A stretch of DNA of 64,000 nucleotides, from positions 310,001 to 374,000 of the forward strand of contig NZ_JBPXRR010000001.1 of NCBI RefSeq assembly GCF_051842935.1, given 5' to 3'. A model generated the notes under the pieces. That model was not told the origin of the DNA, ran no database searches, and saw nothing but the letters and a program-made list of their open reading frames with translations. The stretch comes from Pseudalkalibacillus sp051842935. GTDB lineage: Bacteria; Bacillota; Bacilli; Bacillales; Fictibacillaceae. Each line of letters opens with the position of its first letter. The stretch's first letter is position 1. Positions 41,143-50,442 of the stretch are shown here, piece after piece. The position numbers were made by a program, and so were the translations under genes.

Positions 41143-41703
41143 ATGCCGATCCAACAGAAGATACTACCTGCAGTCCGAAATATGAAGGACTTTGAGAAAT
41201 TGCTGAAGAGCCCATATGAATATCTCGTATTGCTCGACAGCCATGTCAGTCAGCTGAAGAGCATCGTGCAGATGGCGAAGCGTCACGATAAGAAGATGCT
41301 CATTCACGTCGATCTCATCCATGGGCTGAGCAACGACGATTATGCAGCCGAATTCCTTTGCCAGGACATCAAGGCGGACGGATTGATCTCCACCCGTACG
41401 AATGTCATTTTAACGGCGAAAAAGAAAGGAGTCCTTGCGATTCAGAGGCTGTTCCTGCTTGACTCGAGCGCACTGAACAAAAGCTATACACTGCTCGAGA
41501 AGACGAAGCCGGATTACATTGAAGTTTTACCAGGGCTCATGCCCAACATCATTCAAGAAGTACATGAGCATACCGGAATCCCGATTTTTGCTGGAGGCTT
41601 GATCCGGACCATAGAGGATGTCGAACAGGCTTTAGGCGCAGGTGCCAGAGCAGTGACGACATCGAGGGGTGAACTGTGGAAACATTATGTTAAGGATTTG
41701 TAA
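41143..41703 (+). CDS. glpP: Glycerol-3-phosphate responsive antiterminator GlpP
   Basis: 186 residues, the full length of the family, with DSHVSQLKSIVQMAKRHDKKML, HVDLIHGLSNDDYAAEFL, PDYIEVLPGLMPNII and IFAGGLIRTIEDVEQALGAGARAVTTS. GlpP with bound glycerol-3-phosphate stabilises an antiterminator in glp leader RNAs. Two such leaders occur here, before glpF and glpD. A small hairpin AGAGTC/GACTCT (41104-41120) precedes its ribosome binding site, and a hairpin CCCTCCT/AGGAGGG lies at 40973-40992. Confidence 0.95.
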   Translation: MPIQQKILPAVRNMKDFEKLLKSPYEYLVLLDSHVSQLKSIVQMAKRHDKKMLIHVDLIHGLSNDDYAAEFLCQDIKADGLISTRTNVILTAKKKGVLAIQRLFLLDSSALNKSYTLLEKTKPDYIEVLPGLMPNIIQEVHEHTGIPIFAGGLIRTIEDVEQALGAGARAVTTSRGELWKHYVKDL

Positions 41704-41711
41704 AATTGTCC

Positions 41712-41740
41712 TTGACAGCGCTTTCCGAATCATGTAACTT
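41712..41740 (+). promoter_or_regulatory. glpFK promoter with cre-like site
   Basis: TTGACA (41712-41717) and TAACTT (41735-41740) are 17 bp apart. TGACAGCGCTTTCC (41713-41726) resembles a CcpA cre site with two mismatches and overlaps the -35 box, which would give catabolite repression. Confidence 0.65.
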
Positions 41741-41746
41741 GATAGG

Positions 41747-41827
41747 CAAGTTAATAACATGTGACGGAGAAACGGAGATCCACACTTATCCCTCATTTCA
41801 GATGAGGCGATTCGTGTGGATTTTTTG
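41747..41827 (+). promoter_or_regulatory. GlpP-responsive leader and terminator before glpF
   Basis: CAAGTTAATAACATG followed by CGGAGAAACGGAGA (41765-41778) directly precedes a terminator: ATCCACAC (41778-41785) pairs with GTGTGGAT (41814-41821), followed by T6. The box CGGAGAAACGGAGA recurs in the glpD leader. GlpP with glycerol-3-phosphate would prevent termination. Confidence 0.85.
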
Positions 41828-41900
41828 TGTTCCGAACGCATTATTCTCTGTCAGAAATGAAAGGGTTTACACTATAAAAAAGTGATCGGAGGAAGGAACA

Positions 41901-42743
41901 ATGTCAGAATTCATGGCAGAAATCATGGGTACGATGATTCTTATCATCTTAGGAGGAGGCGTCGTTGGAGGCGTCGTATTAAATAAAACAAAGGCACAAG
42001 ATTCCGGATGGATCGTCATTACGATGGGATGGGGTCTTGCGGTTGCCGTCGCGGTTTACGCTGTCGGTGGAATCAGCGGGGCGCACATCAATCCGGCGGT
42101 CACGCTCGGACTCGCATCCATCGGAGAATTCCCTTGGGCGAAAGTGCCGATGTACATCACAGCGCAGATGATCGGTGCGTTCATCGGTGCCATCATCGTC
42201 TATTTCCACTACTTGCCGCACTGGAGAGAGACGGAGGACCCTGGCTTGAAACGGGCGGTTTTCTCAACAGACCCGGCAATCCGCCATACATTCTCGAACC
42301 TGCTCAGTGAGGTCATCGGAACGTTCGTCCTGTTGCTCGGTCTGCTTGCAATCGGTGCAAACGAGTTTACAGAAGGCTTGAATCCACTGATCGTCGGATT
42401 CCTCATCGTAGCGATCGGAATGTCTCTCGGAGGTACGACAGGGTATGCGATCAACCCGGCACGTGACCTCGGTCCGCGTATCGCACATTTCATCTTGCCG
42501 ATTCCAGGGAAAGCGTCATCGGATTGGGGCTACTCCTGGATTCCTGTAGTCGGACCGGTACTTGGCGGTGTGTTCGGTGCCCTCTTTTACCAAAAGTTCT
42601 TTACGGGTACAGATACATTAGCATTCTGGGTGGTCGGAGCGCTTGTCCTCGGTGTACTCGTTGTCGCTTATGTGACGAGTGAGAAGGAAGTGCCGGCCAA
42701 AGAGAAGAAGAAAGTGTCCAAGCTTGGATTATCGAACCAATAA
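41901..42743 (+). CDS. glpF: Glycerol uptake facilitator (aquaglyceroporin)
   Basis: 280 residues with six membrane segments and the two pore motifs: NPA at residues 64-66 (SGAHINPAVTLG) and NPARD in GYAINPARDLGPR, where the Asp marks the glycerol-conducting branch. It admits glycerol by diffusion, which GlpK then traps by phosphorylation. GGAGGAAGG precedes the ATG. Operon with glpK (23 bp gap). Confidence 0.95.
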   Translation: MSEFMAEIMGTMILIILGGGVVGGVVLNKTKAQDSGWIVITMGWGLAVAVAVYAVGGISGAHINPAVTLGLASIGEFPWAKVPMYITAQMIGAFIGAIIVYFHYLPHWRETEDPGLKRAVFSTDPAIRHTFSNLLSEVIGTFVLLLGLLAIGANEFTEGLNPLIVGFLIVAIGMSLGGTTGYAINPARDLGPRIAHFILPIPGKASSDWGYSWIPVVGPVLGGVFGALFYQKFFTGTDTLAFWVVGALVLGVLVVAYVTSEKEVPAKEKKKVSKLGLSNQ

Positions 42744-42766
42744 ATGTTTTAAGGGAGAGTGGAAAT

Positions 42767-44257
42767 ATGGAAAAGTACATCTTATCATTAGACCAAGGAA
42801 CGACAAGCTCACGCGCGATCCTATTCAATAAAGAAGGGGAAATCGTCGAGACTGCACAAAAAGAATTCACTCAGCATTTCCCGAAATCCGGTTGGGTTGA
42901 GCACAATGCGAACGAAATTTGGGGATCGATTTTGTCGGTCATCGCACAGGTGTTGTCCCATTCCGATATAAAACCGGAACAGATTGCCGGTATCGGTATC
43001 ACGAACCAACGTGAAACGACGGTCGTCTGGGATAAAAACACAGAAAAACCGATCTACAATGCGATCGTCTGGCAATCCCGTCAGACCGCAGGCATTTGTG
43101 AAGAATTGAAAGAGCAAGGCCATAACGACAAGTTCCGTGAGAAGACAGGCCTCTTGATCGACGCTTATTTTTCCGGGACAAAAGTGAAATGGATCCTCGA
43201 CAACGTAGAAGGCGCTCGTGAAAAAGCAGAAGCGGGTGACCTCTTGTTCGGTACGATCGACACGTGGCTCATCTGGAAACTGACAGGTGGAAAAGCACAT
43301 GTCACAGACTATTCGAACGCATCCCGTACGTTGATGTACAACATCCATGAGCTCGATTGGGACGAAGAACTGCTAGATATCCTCGGCGTACCGAAAACGA
43401 TGCTGCCGGAAGTGAAACCATCGTCAGAAGTTTACGGACACACGGTCGAGCACCATTTCTTCGGGCATTCCATACCGATCGGAGGCGTTGCAGGTGACCA
43501 GCAAGCCGCGCTGTTCGGACAAGCGTGCTATGAAAAAGGTATGGCGAAGAACACGTACGGAACAGGCTGCTTCATGCTCATGAATACCGGGGAAAAAGCA
43601 GTCACCTCAGAGCACGGCCTGCTCACGACGATTGCTTGGGGCATCGACGGAAAAGTCGAGTATGCCCTTGAAGGCAGTATTTTTGTCGCCGGATCTGCGA
43701 TTCAATGGTTACGTGATGGGCTCCGAATGTTCGCTGATGCCGCAGACAGTGAGAAATACGCTGAACGCGTCGAGTCGACAGAAGGCGTTTATGTTGTCCC
43801 TGCCTTCGTAGGACTTGGTACGCCATATTGGGACAGTGATGTGCGAGGCGCGGTATTCGGATTGACGCGTGGAACGTCGAAAGAACACTTCGTCCGTGCG
43901 ACACTAGAATCACTCGCCTATCAGACGAAGGACGTTCTGACCGCGATGGAAGCAGATTCAGGCATCTCACTGAAAACGTTACGGGTCGATGGAGGCGCAG
44001 TGAAGAACAACTTCCTTTCTCAATTCCAAAGTGACGTGCTCGGTGTACCGGTTGAACGTCCGGTCGTGAACGAAACGACAGCGCTCGGTGCCGCTTATCT
44101 TGCTGGACTCGCGGTCGGCTATTGGGAGAACCGCGACGAAATCGCGAAACAGTGGAAAGTGGACCGTACCTTTAATAATGAGATGAGCGAACAGGACCGC
44201 GAATCCCTATACGAGGGCTGGAAAAAAGCGGTCAACGCAACAATGGCTTTCAAATAA
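42767..44257 (+). CDS. glpK: Glycerol kinase
   Basis: 496 residues with LDQGTTSSRAILFNKEG at the start, NAIVWQSRQTAGICEEL, DTWLIWKLTGGKAHVTDYSNASRTL and PAFVGLGTPYWDSDVRG. The full FGGY kinase length is present. It converts glycerol and ATP to glycerol-3-phosphate, the inducer of GlpP. A His in the EHHFFGHSIPIGG region matches the part phosphorylated by HPr in Gram-positive GlpK. Confidence 0.97.
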   Translation: MEKYILSLDQGTTSSRAILFNKEGEIVETAQKEFTQHFPKSGWVEHNANEIWGSILSVIAQVLSHSDIKPEQIAGIGITNQRETTVVWDKNTEKPIYNAIVWQSRQTAGICEELKEQGHNDKFREKTGLLIDAYFSGTKVKWILDNVEGAREKAEAGDLLFGTIDTWLIWKLTGGKAHVTDYSNASRTLMYNIHELDWDEELLDILGVPKTMLPEVKPSSEVYGHTVEHHFFGHSIPIGGVAGDQQAALFGQACYEKGMAKNTYGTGCFMLMNTGEKAVTSEHGLLTTIAWGIDGKVEYALEGSIFVAGSAIQWLRDGLRMFADAADSEKYAERVESTEGVYVVPAFVGLGTPYWDSDVRGAVFGLTRGTSKEHFVRATLESLAYQTKDVLTAMEADSGISLKTLRVDGGAVKNNFLSQFQSDVLGVPVERPVVNETTALGAAYLAGLAVGYWENRDEIAKQWKVDRTFNNEMSEQDRESLYEGWKKAVNATMAFK

Positions 44258-44281
44258 AGAAAACGTGTGGTAAGATGAAGA

Positions 44282-44371
44282 CAAGTTAATACATGCGTCG
44301 GAGAAACGGAGAGACCGCAACGGACTTATAAGCGCGCAGCTTATAGGTTCCAGTTGTGGTCTCTTTTTTTT
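44282..44371 (+). promoter_or_regulatory. GlpP-responsive leader and terminator before glpD
   Basis: CAAGTTAATACATG and the box CGGAGAAACGGAGA (44299-44312) repeat the glpF leader. The terminator follows: GAGACCGCAAC (44311-44321) pairs with GTTGTGGTCTC (44353-44363), then T8. A weak promoter, TTTCAA and TAAGAT (44271-44276), lies just before. Confidence 0.85.
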
Positions 44372-44436
44372 GCTCCGAATAAAGTATAAGCAGAAGCCAT
44401 TTTCGGGTAAGTTTTCTATATAGGAGGAGAGAGATC

Positions 44437-46119
44437 ATGAGTGGAACTTTTTCAGGTAAACAACGAACGGATCGTTTAGAACATATGCAAACAGAAGAAT
44501 ACGATGTACTGGTGATCGGTGGAGGCATTACAGGAGCTGGGATTTCGCTCGATGCATCGAGCCGGGGAATGAAGACCGCACTTGTCGAAATGCAGGACTT
44601 CGCTGCCGGAACGTCGAGCCGATCGACGAAACTCGTGCACGGTGGACTTCGCTATCTGAAGCAATTTGAAGTGAAGATGGTGGCGGAAGTCGGGAAAGAG
44701 CGTGCGATCGTCTATGAGAACGGACCTCACGTAACGACGCCAGAATGGATGGTGTTGCCTATTTTTAAAGAGGGGACATTCGGACGGTTCAGTACGTCCA
44801 TCGGCTTACGGGTATATGACTTTTTAGCCGGTGTAAAAAGAAAAGAACGACGCTCGATGCTCAGCCGGGAAGAGACGCTGGAACGCGTTCCGACTTTGAA
44901 AAAAGACGGCTTGAAAGGCGGCGGTTACTACGTAGAATATCGGACTGATGATGCGCGCCTGACAATCGAGGTCCTGAAAAAAGCAGTCGAGCACGGAGTG
45001 AATGCGGTGAATTACGCCAAGGTCGTCGACTTCATTTATGAGAATGGAAAAGCGGTCGGTGCGGTCGTTCGCGATGAGCTGAAAGGCGAAACGTACCAGG
45101 TACGGGCGAAAAAGATCGTTAATGCGGCGGGACCATGGGTCGATGAGCTGCGCGAGCAGGATCGCTCGAAAAAAGGGAAAACGTTGCATCTGACGAAAGG
45201 TGTCCATCTCGTTTTCGATCAAAGCAAATTCCCATTGAATCAGGCGGTTTATTACGATACCGATGACGGCCGGATGGTGTTTGCGATTCCTCGTGAAGGC
45301 AAGACGTACGTCGGGACGACCGACACGACATATGAATCGGACATCGCCCATCCTCGGATGACTGTAGATGACCGGGATTACATTCTGAATTCCATCCACT
45401 TCATGTTCCCAGAACTGGATGTGAAGCCGGGGGACGTAGAGTCGAGCTGGGCTGGATTGCGCCCGCTTATCCATGAGGAAGGTAAGGATCCATCGGAAAT
45501 TTCACGGAAAGATGAAATTTTCATTTCGAACTCAGGCTTGATTACGATTGCTGGCGGGAAGCTGACCGGGTATCGTAAAATGGCAGAAAGCATCGTCAAT
45601 CTGGTCGGCGAGCAGTTGAAGGAAGAGGGTCACGGCGGCACTTATCCAGGTTGTAAAACGAAGCATATGCCGATATCAGGTGGTGAAGTCGGCGGTTCCA
45701 AGCAGTTCCCGGCGTTCATGGAAAAGAAAGTGAAGCAAGGGGTGGAAGAGCTCGGACTGGACGAAGCGGTCGCGAAAGTGATGGTGCAGCGGTATGGCTC
45801 GAACATCGACCGTGTGTATGAAATGATGAAAGAAAGCGATGGGGATCCATCGTTACCGAATGAGGTTGCAGCGATGCTGATGTACGGAATAGAAGAGGAA
45901 ATGGTTGCGAAACCGGTGGATTTCTTCATCCGTCGCACAGGTGCCATGTTCTTCGACATCCACTGGGTGACGAAGTGGAAGTCAGCTGTGATCGAACGGA
46001 TGGCAGAGGAGCTCGGTTGGACGGATGAAGAAAAGGTCCGCCATGCCACTGAACTCGATCAACTCATCCATGACGCGGTGACGCCTTTGGACGATGAAAA
46101 AACAGAAAAAGCGATTTGA
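44437..46119 (+). CDS. glpD: Aerobic glycerol-3-phosphate dehydrogenase
   Basis: 560 residues with the FAD-binding start YDVLVIGGGITGAGISLDA, then SSRSTKLVHGGLRYLKQFEV, ARLTIEVLKKAVEHG and TIAGGKLTGYRKMAE, and the C-terminal helical DAO_C region. It oxidises glycerol-3-phosphate to dihydroxyacetone phosphate and feeds electrons to menaquinone. AGGAGGAGAGAG precedes the ATG. Controlled by its own GlpP leader. Confidence 0.96.
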   Translation: MSGTFSGKQRTDRLEHMQTEEYDVLVIGGGITGAGISLDASSRGMKTALVEMQDFAAGTSSRSTKLVHGGLRYLKQFEVKMVAEVGKERAIVYENGPHVTTPEWMVLPIFKEGTFGRFSTSIGLRVYDFLAGVKRKERRSMLSREETLERVPTLKKDGLKGGGYYVEYRTDDARLTIEVLKKAVEHGVNAVNYAKVVDFIYENGKAVGAVVRDELKGETYQVRAKKIVNAAGPWVDELREQDRSKKGKTLHLTKGVHLVFDQSKFPLNQAVYYDTDDGRMVFAIPREGKTYVGTTDTTYESDIAHPRMTVDDRDYILNSIHFMFPELDVKPGDVESSWAGLRPLIHEEGKDPSEISRKDEIFISNSGLITIAGGKLTGYRKMAESIVNLVGEQLKEEGHGGTYPGCKTKHMPISGGEVGGSKQFPAFMEKKVKQGVEELGLDEAVAKVMVQRYGSNIDRVYEMMKESDGDPSLPNEVAAMLMYGIEEEMVAKPVDFFIRRTGAMFFDIHWVTKWKSAVIERMAEELGWTDEEKVRHATELDQLIHDAVTPLDDEKTEKAI

Positions 46120-46128
46120 ATAAGGAGA

Positions 46129-46162
46129 GGGACTGTCATGACGACAGTCCCTTCGTTTTTTT
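46129..46162 (+). terminator. Terminator of glpD
   Basis: GGGACTGTC (46129-46137) pairs with GACAGTCCC (46143-46151), then TTCG and T7. Confidence 0.9.
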
Positions 46163-46181
46163 GATAGTAAGAAAGACTGGT

Positions 46182-46295
46182 TTGGCTGAACAGGTGAGCA
46201 AATTCGAGAGATGAAGCTCTATTTTCGAGAGACCATCTCGGATTTTGGCAAGACCTCACTCCATTTTCGAGAAACATCACCCAATTTTGGCAAGA
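46182..46295. repeat. Intergenic array of six words, exact 21-bp period (array E)
   Basis: Words start at 46182, 46203, 46224, 46245, 46266 and 46287, exactly 21 bp apart. Two variants mix: TTGGCTGAA/TTGGCAAGA (46182, 46245, 46287) and TTCGAGAGA/TTCGAGAAA (46203, 46224, 46266). Most are preceded by T and followed by C. The array lies between convergent glpD and the DDAH-like gene. Confidence 0.88.
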
Positions 46296-46328
46296 CCACT
46301 CTTAAAAGCTGAGCATAACCCCCTCAAT

Positions 46329-47270
46329 TTACCCCCGTTTCAGCGGCAAAGTCATGCAACGGATGCCGCCTCCGCCTTTTTCGAGCTCAGAGACGTCTAT
46401 TTCAATGTAATTGAGCTTTTTCAGCTTAGGATGATCGCGGAAAATGCTCTTCCGTCGTTGTTTACTGATGAGGATCGTCTCCGGATCGAGGTTCAGGAAG
46501 TTGATATCCGCTACCGTATCGGTCACTTTTGACGTCCAATGGATATCAAACCCATGGTGCTTCACGAATGTGTGGAACATCTCATAGCGATGCTCTTTTT
46601 CCGTAAGCACCAAAACAGGCATGAACCGCACAAAGCACTTCGACAATATCAAGTCAGGGCCCGCAACATTTAGGTTCATATCAGTATGTAACGTATCGGC
46701 GCGGCGAGGTAAGTCAATCACCCCGATTTCAGAGAATCCAGCTTCGAAAATCTTCCCCTTCAATTTTTCAATGCTTAAGATGCTCGTTCGCAACCCGACA
46801 TTCACAAGCACGGCATTTCGGTTCAACACGAGCACATCCCCGAACTCCATGCCTTTCATACCGTTGTTCCCTTCCAGATCAAATTGTTCTCCCATCCATT
46901 GTTCGAACAGGTTATGGGCATGGATGTACTCAGGCTTTCGCATTGTGATCCCTGGCTCACCAGGGATGACGGTTTTTCCGAATACACAAGCGAGATCGCG
47001 CACGAACACCCGGTTGATCAGCTGTTCATTCACCTTGAAATCATCGATGGACAAGTATTTTGAGTAATTGATGACCTCCACGCCTGCCTCTTCCAACGCG
47101 TGACATAGCTCGTTATGGTTGTGAATTGCTTTGTTCTGAATGACCGGTTTTTCCCAGAGGACATCTGTCGCAGTCTGCTGATCCGGCACGTCCAACACGG
47201 CAGGAGGACAGAGGACGACGGTTTTCAACGTATCCGTCTCAGACCAACAGCTCGGCGTAATGTTCAACAT
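46329..47270 (-). CDS. Dimethylarginine dimethylaminohydrolase/amidinotransferase family protein
   Basis: 313 residues from ATG 47270, with AGAGG 6 nt upstream; the frame is open further but without a site. It belongs to the arginine deiminase superfamily: NRVFVRDLACVFGKTVIPG (substrate-binding acid region), a central His in DTLHTDMNLNV, and the nucleophilic Cys305 in GGGIRCMTLPL. Related Bacillus proteins (YkgA type) are annotated as DDAH. Substrate not proven. Confidence 0.85.
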   Translation of the reverse strand: MLNITPSCWSETDTLKTVVLCPPAVLDVPDQQTATDVLWEKPVIQNKAIHNHNELCHALEEAGVEVINYSKYLSIDDFKVNEQLINRVFVRDLACVFGKTVIPGEPGITMRKPEYIHAHNLFEQWMGEQFDLEGNNGMKGMEFGDVLVLNRNAVLVNVGLRTSILSIEKLKGKIFEAGFSEIGVIDLPRRADTLHTDMNLNVAGPDLILSKCFVRFMPVLVLTEKEHRYEMFHTFVKHHGFDIHWTSKVTDTVADINFLNLDPETILISKQRRKSIFRDHPKLKKLNYIEIDVSELEKGGGGIRCMTLPLKRG

Positions 47271-47406
47271 GAAGTTCCTCTCCATTTCATTAGTGATCTT
47301 GTTATAGCCTTTCCACCTCAGCCCCATCTCATCCGACAAAAAGACATACATAAAGGGAATTTCTTCTTCTCAAACTATAGAAAAGGTTTGGAGAGGAGGA
47401 AGTCGG

Positions 47407-48732
47407 TTGAAGAAGAAGGAGCAACATCCGGAGCTCACGTGGTGGAAGCTGTCGTTGATCGGTGTCGGATGCATCATCGGGACAGGGTTTTTCCTCGGTA
47501 GTTCCATTGCGATAGATAAAAGCGGACCAGCCGTGATCATCGCGTTCATTTTAGCAGCGATCGGAACGTATATCGTGTTCGATGCAATGGCACGTATGAC
47601 GGTCGAATATCCGGAAAAAGGATCGTTCCGGACCTTTGCGAAAAAAGCATTCGGCAAGGAAACCGGCTTCGGCACGGGCTGGGTGTTCTGGACGTCCGAG
47701 ACATTGATCATGGGGAGTCAATTGACCGCACTCGCCATCTTCACCCAGTTCTGGTTTCCTGGGATGCCGCTATGGCTCCTTGCCACGATCTATGCCGTAA
47801 TCGGCCTTGCGATCATCTTAATGGGAGTCGACGATTTCGAGCGTGTGGAGAACCTCTTCGGCATCATTAAAGTCGCTGCGATCGTCATGTTCATCATCAT
47901 CGGATTGCTCGCGCTTTTCGGCGTTTTGGATGTAACAGGTGGAAAGACGGAACGTGGCGTTTTGGACGTTTTTTTTGAAAAAGGAACGCTTGGTCTGTGG
48001 GCAGCGCTCATCTATGCTTTTTACACATTCGGAGGCATTGAAGTGATGGGGCTGATGGCGACTGAGCTGAAGGATAAAAACGACGCACCGAAGTCAGGTC
48101 GGTTGATGTTGATCGTGCTTTCGATCATGTATGTCGTTGCAATCGGGCTCGTCCTGTTGCTCGTTTCATGGAAGGACGTCACGAAGGATGAAAGTCCGTT
48201 CATGACCGCACTGAACGATTACAATCTGCCGTTTGTGCCGCACATTTTCAATGGCATGCTCATCATCGCTGGATTTTCGACCATGGTAGCGGCGCTTTTT
48301 GCCGTCACGACAATGATCGTTACGTTGGCGAAGGACGGAGATGCACCTTGTTTATTCGCGAAAAAAGGTCGACTGAGCGTCCCGCTGCCAGCACTAGCCT
48401 TGACGGCTGGCGGTTTAGGCGCGTCCATAATCATCTCGTTGATTTTCCCAGGTAAAATCTATGAGTACATCACAACGGCTGCCGGGCTCATGCTTCTGTA
48501 CACGTGGTTCCTCATTCTGTTGTCGTTCTGGAAATTGATGAAGAAGAACATGTGGGATCAGATCAAGATGTATGTCGGGGCGATTCTGATTCTGCTTGCG
48601 GTGAGTGGGACATTATTGGATGGAACGAGCAGACCCGGCTTTTATGTGAGCCTGCTGTTCCTGTTGATCATTGGGGGCACGGCTTTCTATCGCCATGTAA
48701 AAGGTGCACGCACTAACGACGGAGCTTCTTGA
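47407..48732 (+). CDS. APC family amino acid permease
   Basis: 441 residues with about 12 hydrophobic segments and the family start WWKLSLIGVGCIIGTGFFLGSSIAI, plus ALIYAFYTFGGIEVMGLMATELKD. The start is TTG 47407 with GAGGAGGAAG upstream. It probably imports or exchanges an amino acid or polyamine through the membrane. It overlaps the convergent YqcI-like gene by 20 bp. Confidence 0.9.
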   Translation: MKKKEQHPELTWWKLSLIGVGCIIGTGFFLGSSIAIDKSGPAVIIAFILAAIGTYIVFDAMARMTVEYPEKGSFRTFAKKAFGKETGFGTGWVFWTSETLIMGSQLTALAIFTQFWFPGMPLWLLATIYAVIGLAIILMGVDDFERVENLFGIIKVAAIVMFIIIGLLALFGVLDVTGGKTERGVLDVFFEKGTLGLWAALIYAFYTFGGIEVMGLMATELKDKNDAPKSGRLMLIVLSIMYVVAIGLVLLLVSWKDVTKDESPFMTALNDYNLPFVPHIFNGMLIIAGFSTMVAALFAVTTMIVTLAKDGDAPCLFAKKGRLSVPLPALALTAGGLGASIIISLIFPGKIYEYITTAAGLMLLYTWFLILLSFWKLMKKNMWDQIKMYVGAILILLAVSGTLLDGTSRPGFYVSLLFLLIIGGTAFYRHVKGARTNDGAS

Positions 48733-49474
48733 GCTTGTTTTTTACGTATGTGTAAGGACACTTGGAGGGACTGGACTCATCGTCGCTTAAAAAGTATTGC
48801 TTCCATTCGTGGTTGTCAGTCTGACCGTACCATTTCAGGTCGGGATGGATCGGCAGCTCATCATAATCGGCGAGCCGTTTACGGATTGCCTTTTTCATTT
48901 TACGGCCAAATATGGTTGAGTCGTTGATTTCATCGAACACCCAGCGGGGCTGGAAAGCCATCATGAAACAAGGAAAGCTTCGGCTTTTCCTGAAAATGTG
49001 GGCAGGTGTCGCACAGAAAGCGAAATACGGCTCCCCGTGGAAGCAGAATTCCCATTCATGATGGGATGGATCGGTCGGTATGTCCTCCGGCCACTCGATT
49101 TCGTCGATCGCACTGACCCGGTTGAGCACCGACCAGAAAAGCGATTCGAATTCCGCCACTTCATAGTTTTCCTTCAGCGCTTCAGATGTTTCGAAAAAGA
49201 CGACGAGGGAAGCATATTTCCCTGTATCTCTTGAAATTTCACCGTATGATTTCAACAATAAAGCCAAGTCTTCAATAGAACCTTCCTCCCGAGGATCCGA
49301 TGTGAATCCGAAACGGAGATTATCTGATAGGAACCCCTGACGCCCCGGGATACAAGGATAGGTGTTCCCTTTATCCGCAATCATGTTGCCGAAATGCTTG
49401 AAGGCATCATGCTGCCAATCCTCGATCGATGCTAGATTTTCCTCAAGCCAACTTTTTGTGTAAAGCTCAGCCAT
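48713..49474 (-). CDS. YqcI/YcgG family protein
   Basis: 253 residues with YPCIPGRQGFLSDNLRFGF near residue 39, HHEWEFCFHGEPYFAFCATPAH near 142 and SFPCFMMAFQPRWVF, the signature of the YqcI/YcgG family of Bacillus, whose function is unknown. Soluble, no signal peptide. AGGAGG precedes the ATG. Confidence 0.87.
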   Translation of the reverse strand: MAELYTKSWLEENLASIEDWQHDAFKHFGNMIADKGNTYPCIPGRQGFLSDNLRFGFTSDPREEGSIEDLALLLKSYGEISRDTGKYASLVVFFETSEALKENYEVAEFESLFWSVLNRVSAIDEIEWPEDIPTDPSHHEWEFCFHGEPYFAFCATPAHIFRKSRSFPCFMMAFQPRWVFDEINDSTIFGRKMKKAIRKRLADYDELPIHPDLKWYGQTDNHEWKQYFLSDDESSPSKCPYTYVKNKLKKLRR

Positions 49475-49544
49475 CTACATCCCTCCTAGCTACAACACAT
49501 ACTATTAGGTGAGGCGCAGATGGGTGAATGTCCCACAACAGAAA

Positions 49545-49692
49545 GTGCCAGGCACCGCAAACGGAGCAATACCCGCTGCAGTGCCTGGCACCGATCACGA
49601 AGCCAGTCATATCAAGGGGTTGAAAATGGTGTCAGGTACCGATTAAGAAGTCAGTCGTACCAACGGTTCCAAATCGGCACCTGGCACTGACC
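49545..49692. repeat. Palindromic GTGCCTGGCACC repeats
   Basis: Four copies of a 12-bp near-palindrome: GTGCCAGGCACC (49545-49556), GTGCCTGGCACC (49581-49592), GTGTCAGGTACC (49629-49640) and an inverted GGCACCTGGCAC at 49676-49687. Similar dispersed palindromes are common in Bacillus intergenic regions. They fill the space between YqcI-like and LysE-like genes. Confidence 0.75.
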
Positions 49693-49698
49693 GGCACT

Positions 49699-50328
49699 TT
49701 AAAGCAGCAAACTAAGCGCTTGGTAGCCGAAGTAAAAGCCGAATGCAATCAAGAAGAGTCCAGCCACGATTGAAATTCCTTGAAGGTAGCGCGTATTCAA
49801 ATGCTTCCGGAATCCACTCGCGACACTCGCCATCACGAAATCCCAGATGAGGATTCCGACAAAAATCCCAGAACTGTAGATGAACAATTGATAATTCTCA
49901 AAGGAATCGGCGGTCTTCGCAAGAACTGAACCGTAGATCCCGAGCCAGAACAAGATGTTCAACGGGTTCGACAACGCCATGAAAAAGCCCGTCCGAAACG
50001 ACTTCATCGGACTTTCCCGCACGAGTCCGCCATCCGTCGGGTCCTGTTTCGAACCGAGAATCCCTTCGACACCTGTGTAGATCAACACAAAACAGCCGAA
50101 CGACCACAAAAACGTTTTCACGAATGGCAAGTCCATGAATTGAACGAGACCGAAATAGATGAGCATCATGAAGATGAGATCGGCCACCATCGCACCGACG
50201 CCGACGACCCATGCGTGCAGGAACCCGAACTTGATCCCTTTGTCCACCTGGGCCGCATTGATCGGTCCGATCGGAGCGGACAAGGACAGCCCGAGCAATA
50301 TGTAACTGAAAAACACACCCACATTCAT
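49699..50328 (-). CDS. LysE family translocator
   Basis: About 209 residues with six hydrophobic segments and the start GLSLSAPIGPINAAQVDKGIKFG, the conserved block of LysE/RhtB exporters, followed by FMALSNPLNILFWLGIYG. These proteins export amino acids or small metabolites. ATG 50328 and a GTG six bases later are both possible starts given GAGGTG upstream. Confidence 0.9.
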   Translation of the reverse strand: MNVGVFFSYILLGLSLSAPIGPINAAQVDKGIKFGFLHAWVVGVGAMVADLIFMMLIYFGLVQFMDLPFVKTFLWSFGCFVLIYTGVEGILGSKQDPTDGGLVRESPMKSFRTGFFMALSNPLNILFWLGIYGSVLAKTADSFENYQLFIYSSGIFVGILIWDFVMASVASGFRKHLNTRYLQGISIVAGLFLIAFGFYFGYQALSLLL

Positions 50329-50396
50329 CACCTCGACAACTTGTCTATGTTCTTACCACAGTCTATTCATCCGCCTCACCCTCTAATACTCCCACA

Positions 50397-50431
50397 TATA
50401 AAAAGATGAATCCGGTCTCCCGAATTCATCT
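50397..50431 (-). terminator. Terminator of the peroxiredoxin gene
   Basis: On the minus strand AGATGAAT and ATTCATCT (50431-50404) form a hairpin followed by TTTTTATATG. Confidence 0.75.
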
Positions 50432-50442
50432 GAAACGCCATC

